In this document: positions 35,573-47,450 of the stretch, in pieces
How positions within the stretch are numbered: position 1 is the first letter of the stretch
Layout of the letters: every line of letters starts with the position of its first letter
Source of the DNA: Paralvinella palmiformis
Taxonomy: Eukaryota; Annelida; Polychaeta; Terebellida; Alvinellidae
NCBI GenBank assembly: GCA_025642065.1
Contig: JAODUP010000328.1
Coordinates: forward strand, 246,001-310,000
Length of the DNA stretch: 64,000 nt
Direction: 5' to 3'
Position numbers and translations under genes: made by a program
The notes under the pieces: generated by a model
Database searches by the model: none
What the model was told of the DNA's origin: nothing
Seen by the model: only the letters and a program-made list of their open reading frames with translations

Positions 35573-35769
35573 GGGGGCGCCTCCGTGGTCTAGCGGTAGC
35601 GTGTTGAACCACAGATCACTACCACCCGTGTTCGAATCCCGGCGTGGGCATATCTGAAGGTTGTTTCGTCTTTCACTTCGTCTCATTACCTTTGGGAGTC
35701 GCTCGGCCCATTTAGCCTACCTTGTGCACAAAAGTGGCCGTAAAACACCAACAATCATCATCATCATCA
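35573..35769 (+). mobile_element. SINE family A, complete young copy
   Basis: TCACCTGTACTAAAT at 35558-35572 is repeated perfectly at 35770-35784, giving a 15-bp target duplication around a 197-bp element. The head is GGGCGCCTCCGTGGTCTAGC with B-box GTTCGAATCCCGG. The body has GAAGGTTGTTTCGTC, CGGCCCATTTAGCCTACC and GTGCACAAAAGTGGCCGTAA. The tail is CAATC plus ATC units. This is the reference copy for the family in this window. Confidence 0.95.
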
Positions 35770-35784
35770 TCACCTGTACTAAAT

Positions 35785-36110
35785 TATGAGCTGTATAACT
35801 TTCTTCTTATTAATAAAACACTTGAATCAGCAAAACAACCTCCATTATTATTTAATGCCTATAGAATTAACCTAAAATTTTAGGCTGTATTTGTATTGGA
35901 TCCTTTACATATAATGAACTACAAACCTATTATCGTTATGGACGACATCATAGTAGAATGGACTCCACTTAATAACTGACTCGAGTTTGAGTAGATTGAA
36001 CTCGTTTTCGTGTTAAATTCTTTACTAGTCTGCCATGAGTCATCTGTTGGACGTCCCAGATTCTTCTTACACATTTTCGTCAATTTATATCAAATCTATT
36101 AATGTAACGT

Positions 36111-36145
<35 letters not shown>

Positions 36146-37061
36146 TTCCACAAGGGGCAACCATAAAAACGTGTACAATATAAATTATGTCAAACGTGTG
36201 CGATTTTATTGATGAATTTTAAAAGTCTAACAAGTTGGCATTCGGTCATCTAGTTTGTTCTGTACAACAGATCACTAATTCCTTTGCTTATAAAATCATA
36301 GTTATACGATTGTTACCAATATGGTGACCTAGAAGAAAACCATGCACTCTCAGACACCTGGATAGGTATATTGTTTAATTCAATATCTTTAATATTTATA
36401 AATATGGAAACCGCTTGCGCGTTCGTTCCACGGATCGTGCGTTGTTACTCGCAGAACGGCGCGGACAGTTCTGGAAGTGCATCAGGCCAACCAACACCTT
36501 CTAATTAATACACCTGGGTTGAAAATTGCCCTCCTGGAGATATGTCGTGTTGGCAGTAACGCCGAACTGGTCACCATATACCCGCCGCGTGTCTGGAGTC
36601 AGAGCGGCGGGATACCTGGCTCTTAAATCTGACATCGGATCCACGAGTCATTCCGGAGCAAACGACGCCCAGCCGGTCGTTTGTGCGTGCCGCCTATTTG
36701 TACGAACCGGATTCGATATGGCGCGTGACGGGAGGCCGCGGCTAGTTAATAATAAAAGCCAGCGTCTGGAACGACCGCGACCAGAAATAAAACCGGTTTC
36801 AGTTAGATGGAACAACTGAACGCTCGTGGATCTGGAGACGCTGACGGGAGGCCACTCGTTATCTGGCGGCAGCCGTTCGGTTCTTCCTCGTGGATTTAAT
36901 GGCTGTCAAATCAGTGACGGTTGGTTTGGTACGGTTTGGTTTAACGGACGCTTCGCTAACTACGTCGTCTTGAAGATGAAGGAGGCCATCTGATCGAAAC
37001 CGGTACCACTTTACTCTGTTGAATAGCGTTGGCGTGTTCTGCTAAAACAGACCTCCCCCAA
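35785..37061. other. Non-coding block with CpG-rich part
   Basis: A CT microsatellite is at 36114-36142. The part 36410-36990 is strikingly CpG-rich compared with its AT-rich neighbours and could be regulatory. The single + strand ORF in it (36526-36819) has no recognisable domain or splice signals. Confidence 0.4.
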
Positions 37062-37128
37062 GGCGTTCCGGTGGAAGAGCGATCGGAGCACTGCGCTGTA
37101 AAACAGGCCAGGGTTCAAATCGAACCAA
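37062..37128 (+). mobile_element. SINE family B, head only
   Basis: GGCGTTCCGGTGGAAGAGCG, GCACTGCGCTGTAAAAC and GGGTTCAAATCGAACC match the tRNA-like head of the copies at 24623 and 19811. The body is missing; a family A copy lies directly next to it. Confidence 0.6.
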
Positions 37129-37138
37129 AAATATCAGA

Positions 37139-37305
37139 TGATTGATGATTGGTGTTGTACGGCCACTTCTGTGCACATGGTAGGCTAAATGGGCCGAGCG
37201 ACCTCCGGAGGTAATGAAGCGAAGTCGAAGATGAAACACCCTTCAGCTATGCCCACGCCAAGGTTCGAACTCGGGTGGTAATCTGTGATCCAACGCGCTA
37301 CCAGT
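37139..37305 (-). mobile_element. SINE family A, head-truncated (minus strand)
   Basis: In reverse complement: B-box region CCCGAGTTCGAACC, TTCATCTTCGACTTCGC, GGTCGCTCGGCCCATTTAGC and GTGGCCGTACAAC with an ATCAATCAT-type tail. The first ~20 bp of the head are missing or diverged. Confidence 0.85.
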
Positions 37306-38964
37306 TGCATTTGCAGGGGATGTTTCTGTGGGATGACGGCTCTCGGTCGTATGTCCCCGGTTTGTCCAAAGAGTCCACACTAAAACAAAACACTCTAAAA
37401 TAACCCCCCCACACACACACACACAGACACACACACCTCGCCGTCCATAAGATATTGGAATTCATCCGAGCTAGAATAATGTCAGTGAGAATGTTGATGT
37501 CTGGGGCGGGTTCTCTTTGGCCATCCAGGATCGTCGTGCATCGGCACAAAACAACTAAACCGAGGGATCAATCTGGGGATCTTGGACAGCGATCCTCTCT
37601 GTTCGTTGTATTTATTATAAACAAGACAGCGTATTGAGTTATAAGGCCAGCTCCTGCCACAGGAGATATCAGAGATATCAGCTGTCAGAGAGGATGACCT
37701 CTGTCGTGCCGATATTTCTTACCTCCGTCTCCTTCCCGTTCTCCGGCTAACGCGAGAGCGAGATATGTATGTATCCATGGTAACGAGATTTCTGCGCAAT
37801 GTTCGGAAACGGATATCTTTCTGTTCGATGAAAATAGTTTGTCATACTCAACAGGGTCATACTCTTGGTAATGTTACTGCTACTGCTCGGTATGATTTTA
37901 TAATAATAATAATAATACATAATTATTATAGGTTAGACACGGTTAAAGGTGGAAATATATATATATATATATACATAAGAACAACGAACACCACGAAACT
38001 CCAATAATAGCAATAATAATATTAATAATAATAATTATTACTATTAGTGTACGGTGATCGTAGAGTTACTTATTATGGAAAAGAACATAATTCCGCTGAA
38101 GTCATTTATTGACCCTACAACTTCGATATCTGCAGAACAAAACGTGCATTGTTAAATGTCCCATGGAACCGCCGTAAGTGTCAGTAGTAGTAGTAGTAGT
38201 AGTATCAGTATCATAGTAGTATTATTAGTTGTAGTAGTCGTAGTAGTAGTAGTATCAGTATTAGTAGTCGTCGTCGTCGTGGTTGTGGTGATGACGACAA
38301 GATTAATGAGAACGGCAAGGAGAGGAGTACGTACTCTATCAGTAAACATAATGTTAACAAATCTACCATAAGCCGGTGTCGTTGTTGTCGTTGTTGCTGT
38401 TCTGGTTAGCATTATTGCCGACAAATCTTCGTTATATCTTTTTTCCAACAAACGACCGGTTCCGTTATCTAAAGATTCCCGGCTAAGCTAAACAAATGAT
38501 TAAAACCTCCTCATTTTAGAAGATCACTTCTCCGCGTGAGGTATACGGTATTTACAGGTTGTAATCCGTTACAGATGATTCGTAGAGAAGATTTGTGCCA
38601 ATTTGTTGTTATAGCTATAAACCCCCGGAACGACTATAACCGCGTCGTGGCTTATTTAGCAACAACCTGATTTCATAGACCGATGAATTCTATATGTTTA
38701 AAATGATCTTCCTGGGTTTATATAGATAGGCCAGCTGGAATCTGATCTGTTTATGCTGTTGATGGGTTAGAGAGAGTTTTGTTCGTTATTCTGCGGCGAG
38801 TTTCACAGCCACACGTGATGCTGATGTTGAGAGCTAAACCTAAATACTAAACTAAGCGTATATATATATATATTAGAGAGGAAGTGTGTTACAAAGCTAC
38901 ACATCTAGTCATCCTCGTTCGGTCATCCTCGTACTGATGTTAAATGCAAAACTTAAATGTGGCT
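37306..38964. other. Non-coding block, no gene seen
   Basis: CA near 37411-37436, AAT tracts near 37901-37918 and 38004-38035, AGT/GTC-type tracts (38179-38290), TA at 38860-38874. Nothing coding recognised. Confidence 0.4.
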
Positions 38965-39135
38965 ACTTTACGGTCAGTTTTAGCCACACGGAAGGCTAAA
39001 TGGGCCTAGCCACTTGCAAAGGTAATGAATGAGGCGCTTTTAAAGATGAGACATCTTTCAGGTGTAGCCCAGCCGGGGTTTGAACCTGCGTGCTATTCCT
39101 TTGTAATAAACTCAGCTATTAATTAGGCTATGGAT
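38965..39135 (-). mobile_element. SINE family A, very diverged copy
   Basis: AGGCTAAATGGGCCTAGCC, GGTAATGAATGAGGCG and GGGGTTTGAACCTGCG in order (minus-strand family A), with low overall similarity. Old copy. Confidence 0.6.
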
Positions 39136-39231
39136 ACGCGTTGAATGTAGCAACGTTGGGAGTGGTAATAGTAGTATTAATTTTATTCCATGATTATATG
39201 CAATGGTTTTAAGCATTTTAATGCTGCATAA

Positions 39232-39234
<3 letters not shown>

Positions 39235-39277
<43 letters not shown>
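39235..39277. repeat. TA microsatellite
   Basis: Uninterrupted TA tract of about 43 bp in AT-rich DNA. The flanking bases CATAATGA and TCATTATG are themselves complementary, extending the palindrome. Confidence 0.95.
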
Positions 39278-39279
<2 letters not shown>

Positions 39280-40142
39280 TTATGATCAATCAACAAGCAA
39301 TAAGGTGTAACTTGAAATAAATATGTTACATATAAAAATAACAGGTGTTTATAAATTATAAAGAGATGCGGTTCCACAAAAGATCACATAACTGACGCAA
39401 GTAGTTGGTAAATAGCAAAATAGTTCAATAAAGTACAATGTACAATACGATGTGTATGTATTTTGGGAATATTTGTTCAGAAGAAGTTCCTTTGCCGATC
39501 TGCTGAAACTATTTCCTCTCCTTGACGGGCTTATCGTTTCACACAATTTCGTAATGAAATGACCTATATTTATTTGTTATCACAACTAAAGCTCTACCAG
39601 AAATGAGATCTTCCAAAAGTTTGCGTTTACAGAAACTGGACTTATGGCAACAATTTTATTTACCGTTAGTATGATTATATTGACTGTCCTCAGTCGGACG
39701 CAATGGTAAGCCGCCATACCAATTCGGAGGAACAGGCTTGATTGTGCATTAATTGGACGTAAATTCAATGAATGATTGGCGAACAGCGAGTTGGTAGGGG
39801 TCACGTGTCATGTCATTCGGGGAAAGTTCGTATACAGACTACGCGAAGTAAATATTTGTCGAGTTGAAATCAATGAACGGTTAACACTAAATAGGAAAGA
39901 GTGGCGTCGGACAGAGTTTTGTCGGACATTGTACAGGAAATACTCGCTCTTTGGACAAGATCATGTTCGGGCCATCCGATGAAGTTTTTATTAACACACG
40001 CACACACACGCGTGCGCGCACGCGCACACACACACATTTCTTCCTTCAAGCACCATACTGTCACTCTCTTTAACTTTTACATCCTTGGGGACAGTAAACT
40101 TGGGCGACTGTCTGGTCCTGTACCATCGTACACATAGTGATG

Positions 40143-40179
<37 letters not shown>

Positions 40180-40439
40180 CCGGTCCTGTGGATACGGCGA
40201 TCCAGGGTGACCAACCTCAACACCATTTTTTCTGGGTTTAGTATAAGGAAGGGGTACTCAACTTTGTTAATATAGTATTACACATGTGTGGGATATTTTG
40301 GTATGTGTGTGTGTGTGTATGTATATGTGGAGCACCATTTAATTTGCTACCGTGCACGTACTATTATATATATATATATATATATATATGCGTGTCTGTG
40401 TGTTGAACTCCATGCCCCTTGCTTTATCCTAAAACACGC
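39278..40439. other. Non-coding block, no gene seen
   Basis: AT-rich DNA with an alternating CA/CG/CA tract at about 39995-40036 and TA tracts at 40145-40178 and 40365-40390. No exon assigned. Confidence 0.4.
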
Positions 40440-42308
40440 CTTTCTTGATCCACGGGGACCAAGATGCCGCCAAGTCGCGCGACCCCAGATGTCGCCTATC
40501 TAGTACTCTCGAGCCCCGGGGGGCAGGCTGGCTTCACGCGTAACGCAGTCGGAAGAACTTCGGCTGTAGGCAACCCGACATCGGCTCGGTCGACGACAGT
40601 ACCAAGCCGTTCATTGAACGTACTGATAGAAGGGCTGTTGGTTTGTGGGCGTCGCTGGAAGCGTGTGGCACGCCGCACCGAAAGCGTTCCCCGCCGGAAA
40701 TCCGTGCTCGGCGGCGAGAATTCCGTGGACGTCTTCTAGTTTGGGAGTTTCCAGCGTGCTGGCAGATGTACGTCAGAGTTTCGTGGAAACCTTATCTCGG
40801 GCACCAACAATATCAGCGTCTAGAGGCGCTGCCGTCGTTGGACAGATAGGAGTTGTCTCGGCCAAAACACAAACAACAAACTCAATTGACACATTCCAGA
40901 GGATTTTTAAGTTGGCAGAGTTTGCCCCCGAGGGATCGCTCTGGTATATAATCGCCACCGACAACCTACTACTGCTACTACTGGGTTACTACAGCAACTA
41001 CTACTACTACTACTACTTCTACTAAAAGTGGGCGGTGACTAACTGTTTTAGTCCAGTTGTGTGGTTTGTAATATTTGTCACGTGTTATACTTGTCAGAAG
41101 TTGGGTAGGCAAAGGTGACAAAGAAAGGACTCTACGCGACCATTCCAGACAGAGGCGAATGTTCCGAGTTGTAGGTTGCTGCCTCGTTATGGGATCTCGT
41201 ATCTTTAAAAAAACATACACAAAAACAACAACTACACGAGTCAAAAGTTCGGCTCTAAGTGAAATCTCTTAAAGCGATGTCTTTCTCGCTCTCTCTTTCT
41301 CTCTCTCTCTCCGTTTAGTCTTGAGGATTTCAGCACCGTCTTTCAGAGGGGAAAGGTCGCGTTCCCTTTGAAAGAAGCTCAAGTGCGACTTCTTGAGGCA
41401 AATCACTAGCTGGTTCACACGGTCTTCTGGCGCAAGCGGATAGGAAGCCCCATCCGTGAACAGCGGATATTCTCCGATAAGCCGAAGCTGGAAAGTTGAT
41501 ACACGAACGCACACGCGCGGACACACGCACGCGAACACGCGCACACCGACACCGAACGAGTGGCAGAGGGCGATCTCTCTTCCCGGGCATCGGAGGAGTC
41601 CGGGCTCAGCGAAAGAAGCCCATTTTATAGATATGAGCTAGTACTTCTATCAGTCGAGAGAGCTGACTCGCTCGCCGCTTGGCCACACTATCACCACCAC
41701 CACCACATAGCAGGAAGGGGGTCGGGCGCCGTTCGCTGTTTGGACGGCGGCTCGTTGGCGGTGTATTTCTCGAACTAGTAGTAGTAGTAGCAGCAGCGGC
41801 GGCACCGGATCGGATCACAATACTCCCGCGCGGATATTCGGAGTAGGGCGATAATAGCGAGTTCTGTCCTAAGTCCTGGAAGCCGTCCATCGATGCGTTT
41901 CGTTTAGATCCAGACATACGGCACGTCGTTCGTCGGTTTCCCCCTGTCGTGGGTTTTGATAGAACGCGGCGAAGAGAGGACCGAATGGTCGCCATCCACC
42001 GCCAACGGGATAACCCCCAATCCGGATAGTCAGTGAAACGGGCGCCGGATTAATGATCCAGATCGAGCCGATCCCGTTGTAACCAACTCTCTCTGCTCTG
42101 TGCCAAATCGAACGCGGGATTGTCTCGCATCCCGGAGAAGGATCCGTGTGTTTGTGTTTTTCTCTCTCTCCGTTGTGTGTTACGTAAGTGTTGTTTGTAC
42201 TACCGCTGTCGGATTTTGGTGGGAGTTCAAATCCTGGAAAGAGTTACTCGACTGACAGATATCGGCTCGTTGCCGTTGTTGTAACGTATCTGAAGCTATC
42301 GAGAGAAG
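40440..42308 (+). promoter_or_regulatory. CpG-rich promoter and 5' UTR region of a secreted or membrane protein gene
   Basis: This ~1.9-kb block is clearly richer in CG dinucleotides than the rest of the window, especially 40480-40760, 41500-41560 and 41700-42140. It runs straight into a signal-peptide exon (42309). No clear TATA box at a fixed distance was found, which suits a CpG-type promoter with dispersed start sites. A donor-like GTAAGT at 42185 leaves room for an alternative spliced 5' UTR. Short CCACCA and AGT tracts lie in the likely leader. Several upstream ATGs would precede the start codon if transcription begins far upstream. The start site itself is not determined. Confidence 0.5.
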
Positions 42309-42363
42309 ATGTCGAACTGTTGGCTATACTTGTGCGGGCTGGTTTTGTTGCTGTGTTCCGTCG
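42309..42363 (+). CDS. First coding exon: signal peptide of an unidentified secreted/membrane protein
   Basis: ATG at 42309 has a good context (AAG before it, purine at -3). The 55-nt coding part encodes MSNCWLYLCGLVLLLCSV and leaves one G before a perfect donor, GTAAGT (42364-42369). The peptide is a textbook secretory signal: short polar start, hydrophobic core WLYLCGLVLLL, then CSV as a possible cleavage region. First exons that end just after the signal peptide in phase 1 are common in receptors and other extracellular proteins. A CpG-rich upstream block supports a real promoter. Nothing in the exon identifies the family; most of the gene should lie downstream, probably past 64 kb. Confidence 0.65.
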
Positions 42364-43098
42364 GTAAGTACGGCCTTCCATTTTCTACCCCCAAAAGTCT
42401 GTGCAAATCCTCGACTGCTTCGAACTGTTTTCAGTCCCACTTTGGATCGTAACTTTTCTGGGTTTCTTTGCACGCTTCTCGCATAGATAACAGACTATTA
42501 TAATAATGGTGTGTTGTAGAAAGGACCGTTGGCATGGTCTTTGGGTGGGTGTTGGTGTGTATTATTTGTGTGTGTGTGTGCTGGGTGCAGCATACTGCTG
42601 CACGGGCTTGATTAAACCCGATTAACCGTGAAATAACAAAGCTGGCCACCGGCTGCTTGAATTCGATCTAAAATGACGTTGAAACGCCACCGCGACGTGG
42701 ATAGTTGTCGGCCCGGCTCCAAATGGCAGCCTTGTACGGCTCGTTGTACGGCTAATCCGGCGAACCGGGCGCACAATTATGATACTGGGTGGAATCCCGG
42801 ACCGGATTAATTCCTACATTGACCAGGACTTCGACCGTCTGGCTTTCGTGTTTCGGTTACGAGGATGTAGATTGTGTAAATACGGTCGGATATCGGTCAG
42901 ATTAACCGAAACCGAGTTCGCCCATTCCCTGGATGCTCTGATACCGGGGTATTGTCTTACATAGCGAATGCTAGCTAGTCTTAATATATAATTATAACTG
43001 GCTCTGGCCGCTCAGCTCTAGATCTGGTAGTCTAGTACTTCGATTTCCGGCGGCTAGTGCCAGTTATTGGCTAGAGGTAATGTGTACCACTGTACGGC

Positions 43099-43144
43099 TT
43101 GGTAAATTACCAAACCATATATTACCAATCAATGGTAATATATG
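43099..43144. repeat. Palindrome plus 12-bp hairpin
   Basis: TTGGTAAATTACCAA (43099-43113) is a perfect palindrome around a central A. CATATATTACCA (43116-43127) and TGGTAATATATG (43133-43144) form a perfect 12-bp stem with a 5-base loop. All share the GGTAA/TTACC core. Confidence 0.85.
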
Positions 43145-43218
43145 TTTTTGTATTGTGCATGCATCTACGTACACAACGCACGTATGTCTAGTGTACCATT
43201 GTGCTTGCGAGTGGGGGC

Positions 43219-43262
<44 letters not shown>
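43219..43262. repeat. TA microsatellite
   Basis: TA tract of about 43 bp. Confidence 0.95.
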
Positions 43263-43263
<1 letters not shown>

Positions 43264-44397
43264 CTTGAGGTCTTTAGTCCATCTGGAAGATCAAGAAAAA
43301 TCCTGCTTCCAGGATTCCGGCTGATGTGAATATGTCAGTGTGTGATTTATATCTAGTCATTAGACACTATACTTCCAAATCTATGGAACACCGGATCCAC
43401 TCCCGATCTGAGCCGGGGTGGGGGGTGTGATCTATGTATGTACGTATATATGAGATAGTATCCGTGAGTCAATACAGAGGTGGGTGGTGCGGTGTGTGTG
43501 TGGGGGGGGGGGTCGTGCTGTTAGACGTAGACGGAGTCATCCGAGCTTTACTGGATCAGATCCCTGGATCGGTCTGAGAATATTTCTCCGGCATCATCTG
43601 ACACCCGCTGGATGTGTCCGGACAGTGAATGGATGGATACGTGGAATGTGGGATCGGGAAGGGCGTGATGCTCGCTTAGTGCAGCAGCAGGAGGATGATG
43701 CGGAGGAGGAGGATGGGAAGCTTTGTCCTTTCCTTCGCCGATGTGCTTCGTGTGTTTCTTGGCAAACGACTGGCGGCAATCGGACAAACGGATCGGAAAC
43801 GTGATATTCCGTCTGGACCAGGATGATGCGGTAACAGTCGAGAAGATGTCTCGGATCCGTCAATGGGATTCGTTTCGTTTAGCAGAAAGAATGTTGACCA
43901 TCTTTCTTTGGGGAGTGAATGAAATACAAGCTGAATCTTTAACTCTTCTTGTTTTATCACCCCCCCCTCTCTCTCTCTCTTTGTGTGTGTGTGTGTGTGT
44001 GTGTCCTATTTTCAGCACCATAGATGACGTCAGGAAACAGAGAAAACAGTTTAACAGGTGATATGCTGCGGGCTTCTGTACGTGAAATCTGAAGACAAGA
44101 AAGAAAATGCACATTGATCATCCCCTAGGGCTAGGCTAAAGCCAGAGCGATACTGCTCCGCTATCTCCCACCCCCTCTTCGTCCTCTTGCTGAATCCCAT
44201 TGACATAGTTTTGGCCATCGCTTACACCGACCGTCTTCAGAACTGGACTAAATACCGACGCGGTTGACTGATCCAGTATGACGTTGACTGATCCAGTAGG
44301 AAATACTCGACGAGAAACAATAACACGTTATCATATCCAGACCCTTCGTGTTCTTTTCATTGGCGTTCAGGGATTCCAGCTTCGTATATTATACTCT

Positions 44398-44453
44398 TCG
44401 CGATAGGTTGGTACGATATAGATTGGTACGATATAGGTTGGTACGATAGGTTG
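44398..44453. repeat. 15-17 bp tandem repeat
   Basis: Units of GGTTGGTACGATATA (with A/G and length variants) are repeated about four times. Confidence 0.7.
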
Positions 44454-44801
44454 CACGTTGTATTTTGATTGTTTTAACCCGACTCTGATCAAAATGTCGG
44501 GTGGACGAATTAAAAGAAATTGGGCCTTCTTCTGTTGATTTAGCTGCCGCGATTCAGGTCAGATATGTCCAATGTGTTGTCATCATCACAGTTTCTATAA
44601 AAAGTCGACGAGCGTCAGTCAGTCTGTCATGACGCGCGAGTCGTCTTCCAGTCGTTCGGCGTCTACTATGATAACCCGACGATGGGCGGCGTGAGAAAGC
44701 TGGTTTTTATGATCTCCCGCTCTCTGGGAACCGCCATCGTTTATCCTGACAAATGCATCCGTATAATGAGCTGGGAACTTAGCTAGGAGTTAGCTGGATC
44801 A

Positions 44802-44876
44802 GCGTACTCAATAGAACGCAGCTTATTGGCCATCGGGGTACTCAGTAGAACGCCGCATATTGGCCATCAGTGTACT
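44802..44876. repeat. ~37-bp tandem duplication
   Basis: GTACTCA(A/G)TAGAACGC followed by TATTGGCCATC occurs twice in tandem, and a third partial GTACTGAAC follows. Confidence 0.75.
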
Positions 44877-44901
44877 GAACAAGTAATTCGTTCCATACAG
44901 T

Positions 44902-45093
44902 CGACGAGGGTATCCGTAGTCTAACGGTAGCGTGTTGGATCACAGATCACTACCACCCCTGTTCGAATCTCGGCGTGTCATATCTGATGGGTGTTTCATC
45001 TTTGACTTCGCTTCATAACCTTAGGAGGTCGCTCGGCCCATTTGGCCTACCACGTGCACAAATGTGGCCGTAAAACATCAATCATCACCATCA
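44902..45093 (+). mobile_element. SINE family A with target duplication
   Basis: TCCATACAGT at 44892-44901 and 45094-45103 is a perfect 10-bp target duplication. The element has GTATCCGTAGTCTAACGG (variant head), B-box GTTCGAATCTCGG, CGCTCGGCCCATTTGGCC and GTGGCCGTAAAACATCAATC, with an ATC/ACC tail. Confidence 0.9.
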
Positions 45094-45103
45094 TCCATAC
45101 AGT

Positions 45104-47450
45104 TGGCCTGATACACGTCCTGGTTGAATTTAATGAAATTAGCATTTAATTAATTTTTTTGGCCTCGATCATCCATTAAGACCGTTTCATTATAAAACTG
45201 TCGTTTAGCGACAAAACAGGATTTGTGTCATCGTGTGTAGGAATGTTTTATTATCTGTTGACAATATTTTATTCGCATCCGAACTTAGATTATAGTGACA
45301 CTATTTTGACGTTCAATTAATATAGCCAATCACGGGGCTCGAGAACTCCTTTCCGTATATTATGATATCTAGATAACTGTGGGATGTTTCATCCTTTTCA
45401 GACTTTGCTATTTCCATTCTCCACGGGCTTACTCCTCGGTCATATGTACCATATAGATGGATTAATGTTGTTTAACGACACGTCGGCACAATTTAGGCTA
45501 TTCAGTGTCCTATATGTGTACCATATAACGGAGTTGCTTGTGGAGCGAGACTTTGAGGTGGTACCGCAATTGTAACGAACTTGACATCAAAATAAGAAAC
45601 TGGTGTGGGGGAGGTGGAGAGCGGGCACAAATATTACGCCCCTCGCCCGGTTCTTAGAATGTGACCCGTCTAAATATTCTCTTCTCTTGTGGCAGGTACC
45701 ATGTTGAATTTTGATTTCGTGTTTGTAATTGGCCAGAGTGGGAGTAAAACTAATGATAGCACGATCGAAGAAACCTCACAAATCTAGTCAAAGAAACTTG
45801 GCCAGATTTGGAGAACCGCGTTGCAACTAGGTCGGCTGTGATGGCTGGCTCTCTTGTACACTCCTGTACGCTCGGGTTGATTGTAGTTGTACAGTAGTCG
45901 GACGCCCTCTTGTTTCGCCGTTTATCATTATTTTAAACCTCCCTTTAGCCCGCTACAACCGCCCGGCGTTCCTCATTTCGGCGGAAACTCACCGGCCCCA
46001 AAAAGCCGCAACAGCGATGGGACATTTATCAACTGTCATCATCCTCTATGTCTGGATCTCTCCGTGTACGCATCCGTCATGTCGTCTGCGCCGAAACACG
46101 TGTAACAATTTACGTCTGTCACAGCCAGCGTTATGTAACATATTTTATGTCGGTGACGTTTTCACTTCTGGGAACAAAGTCCCAGGAGTTTCGGCTAGCT
46201 TTTCTGACCGACTTCACCATCTCGGTGGTATTCGGTTGCTATCGCTGTCTCCCCTTTCGTCGACTTGTGTATAGGATTGGTATCCTGTCACCGGAGATCA
46301 AGATTTTCTGGTTACAGCTGGTGTGTGCGTGTGTGTGTGTATGTATGTGTGTTTGTGTGTGTCTGTGTAGGATGCCTACGTTAGCTGTTATCTGATAAAA
46401 TACCTTTGACCCAATGCCGGTACGATGACGGCTGATGTCTGACCAAATACTGTGTGGATTATGTTTAAAACCGGATTTAATTCATCGTCTTATACGGCAC
46501 TTCGAATCGCGAATATAACCGAGGAATGACTGGCATGCACTTTTTATTTTAGACTAGACGACCTCTAAAATTTTTCATTCGTCGAATGTCGTAAAGATTC
46601 CGTCCAAAGGCAGTTGAATTCCTCCAAGGTCTTCAATTACGTCGTTTTGTACACCCAAATGCCAATAACTGCCGGGAGACAGTTATCGTCGGGTATGACG
46701 TTTCTGATAATTCTGGATTATAGAATACGTCTAATCTGTTTCAGGTATATACAACGACAGGTTCGTTGTTTGTCTGATAAAGCACAGAGTGCAAAAGGGG
46801 GAACGTTCTTATTATGCGCTAAGCGTCAGGAAACGGTTCAAGATCCAGAACGTTTTGTGATAAATTGGCAAATGCCCATAAAATACGAATGGCTATTTAC
46901 TCGGTCTGGTCGCGGGATGTGTTATTCCAGTATGTACCGATTTAAGCGTCTTCCCCTGTAGTCATTTGGCAGATTACGTGGTCGCTACAAAACACGACAG
47001 ACGCGCAGATTGCATCATACCGACGTAACACGATAGACATCCATGAATCGGTTACACGATGACCGTAGAATACTGGGTCATTCGAGGAAAAGCATTTAAC
47101 CGGCTCGGTGTTCCCAAATGCAAACCTAGAATGTGTAGGGGTTACCTTGGTTTACGCTCTTAGTCCCGGAATAAACAAAGAATAGGGTTTTTGTTAGGGG
47201 TTAGTGATGTTGTCTGAATCCTGTCAGTCGTCGAAGATAAACACGAACGCGTCACGTCAACAACGAAAACAACAGCACGGACTATATGCCGCAGTAGCTC
47301 CAAATTGATAGAAGTGTTATCCTTGCCGGGATTTCCTCGCCGATAGAACAGAACAGAACACGCTACTGCTGCAGTAAAGATAACCAAAAAACAACAAAAC
47401 CCCTCAGTGATATGTATTTATAATCATTGTTGTCCTCATCGAACTTAATA
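45104..47450. other. Non-coding block, no gene seen
   Basis: A weak family B-like piece (GTGGGATGTTTCATCC ... TCCTCGGTCATATGTACC) lies at about 45380-45450, and a TG-rich tract at 46320-46367. ORFs at 45887-46395 and 46614-46961 are uninterrupted but lack recognisable domains, splice signals or start context. Confidence 0.4.

Larger units (their letters stand above)
42370..44901 (+). other. Probable first intron of the signal-peptide gene (first part)
   Basis: Starts with the GTAAGT donor. Contains palindromic sequences (43099-43144), TA (43219-43262), G- and C-runs, and TG near 43984-44004. Short tandem duplications lie at 44264-44299, 44398-44453 and 44802-44876. The overlapping ORFs in 43484-44061 have no recognisable domain. 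Confidence 0.4.

Noticed and set aside
35573..35645. tRNA gene
   Set aside because: A-box and B-box are present but it is the head of a SINE with target duplications, and the acceptor stem does not pair as in a functional tRNA.
41600..42000. Minus-strand 129-codon ORF in the CpG-rich block
   Set aside because: Stop-free frames are common in GC-rich DNA; it overlaps the likely 5' UTR of the + strand gene and shows no domain.
44011..44063. 42-nt micro-exon between TATTTTCAG and CAG|GTGATA
   Set aside because: Only one frame is open and it does not match the phase of the exon at 42309; short length makes chance likely.
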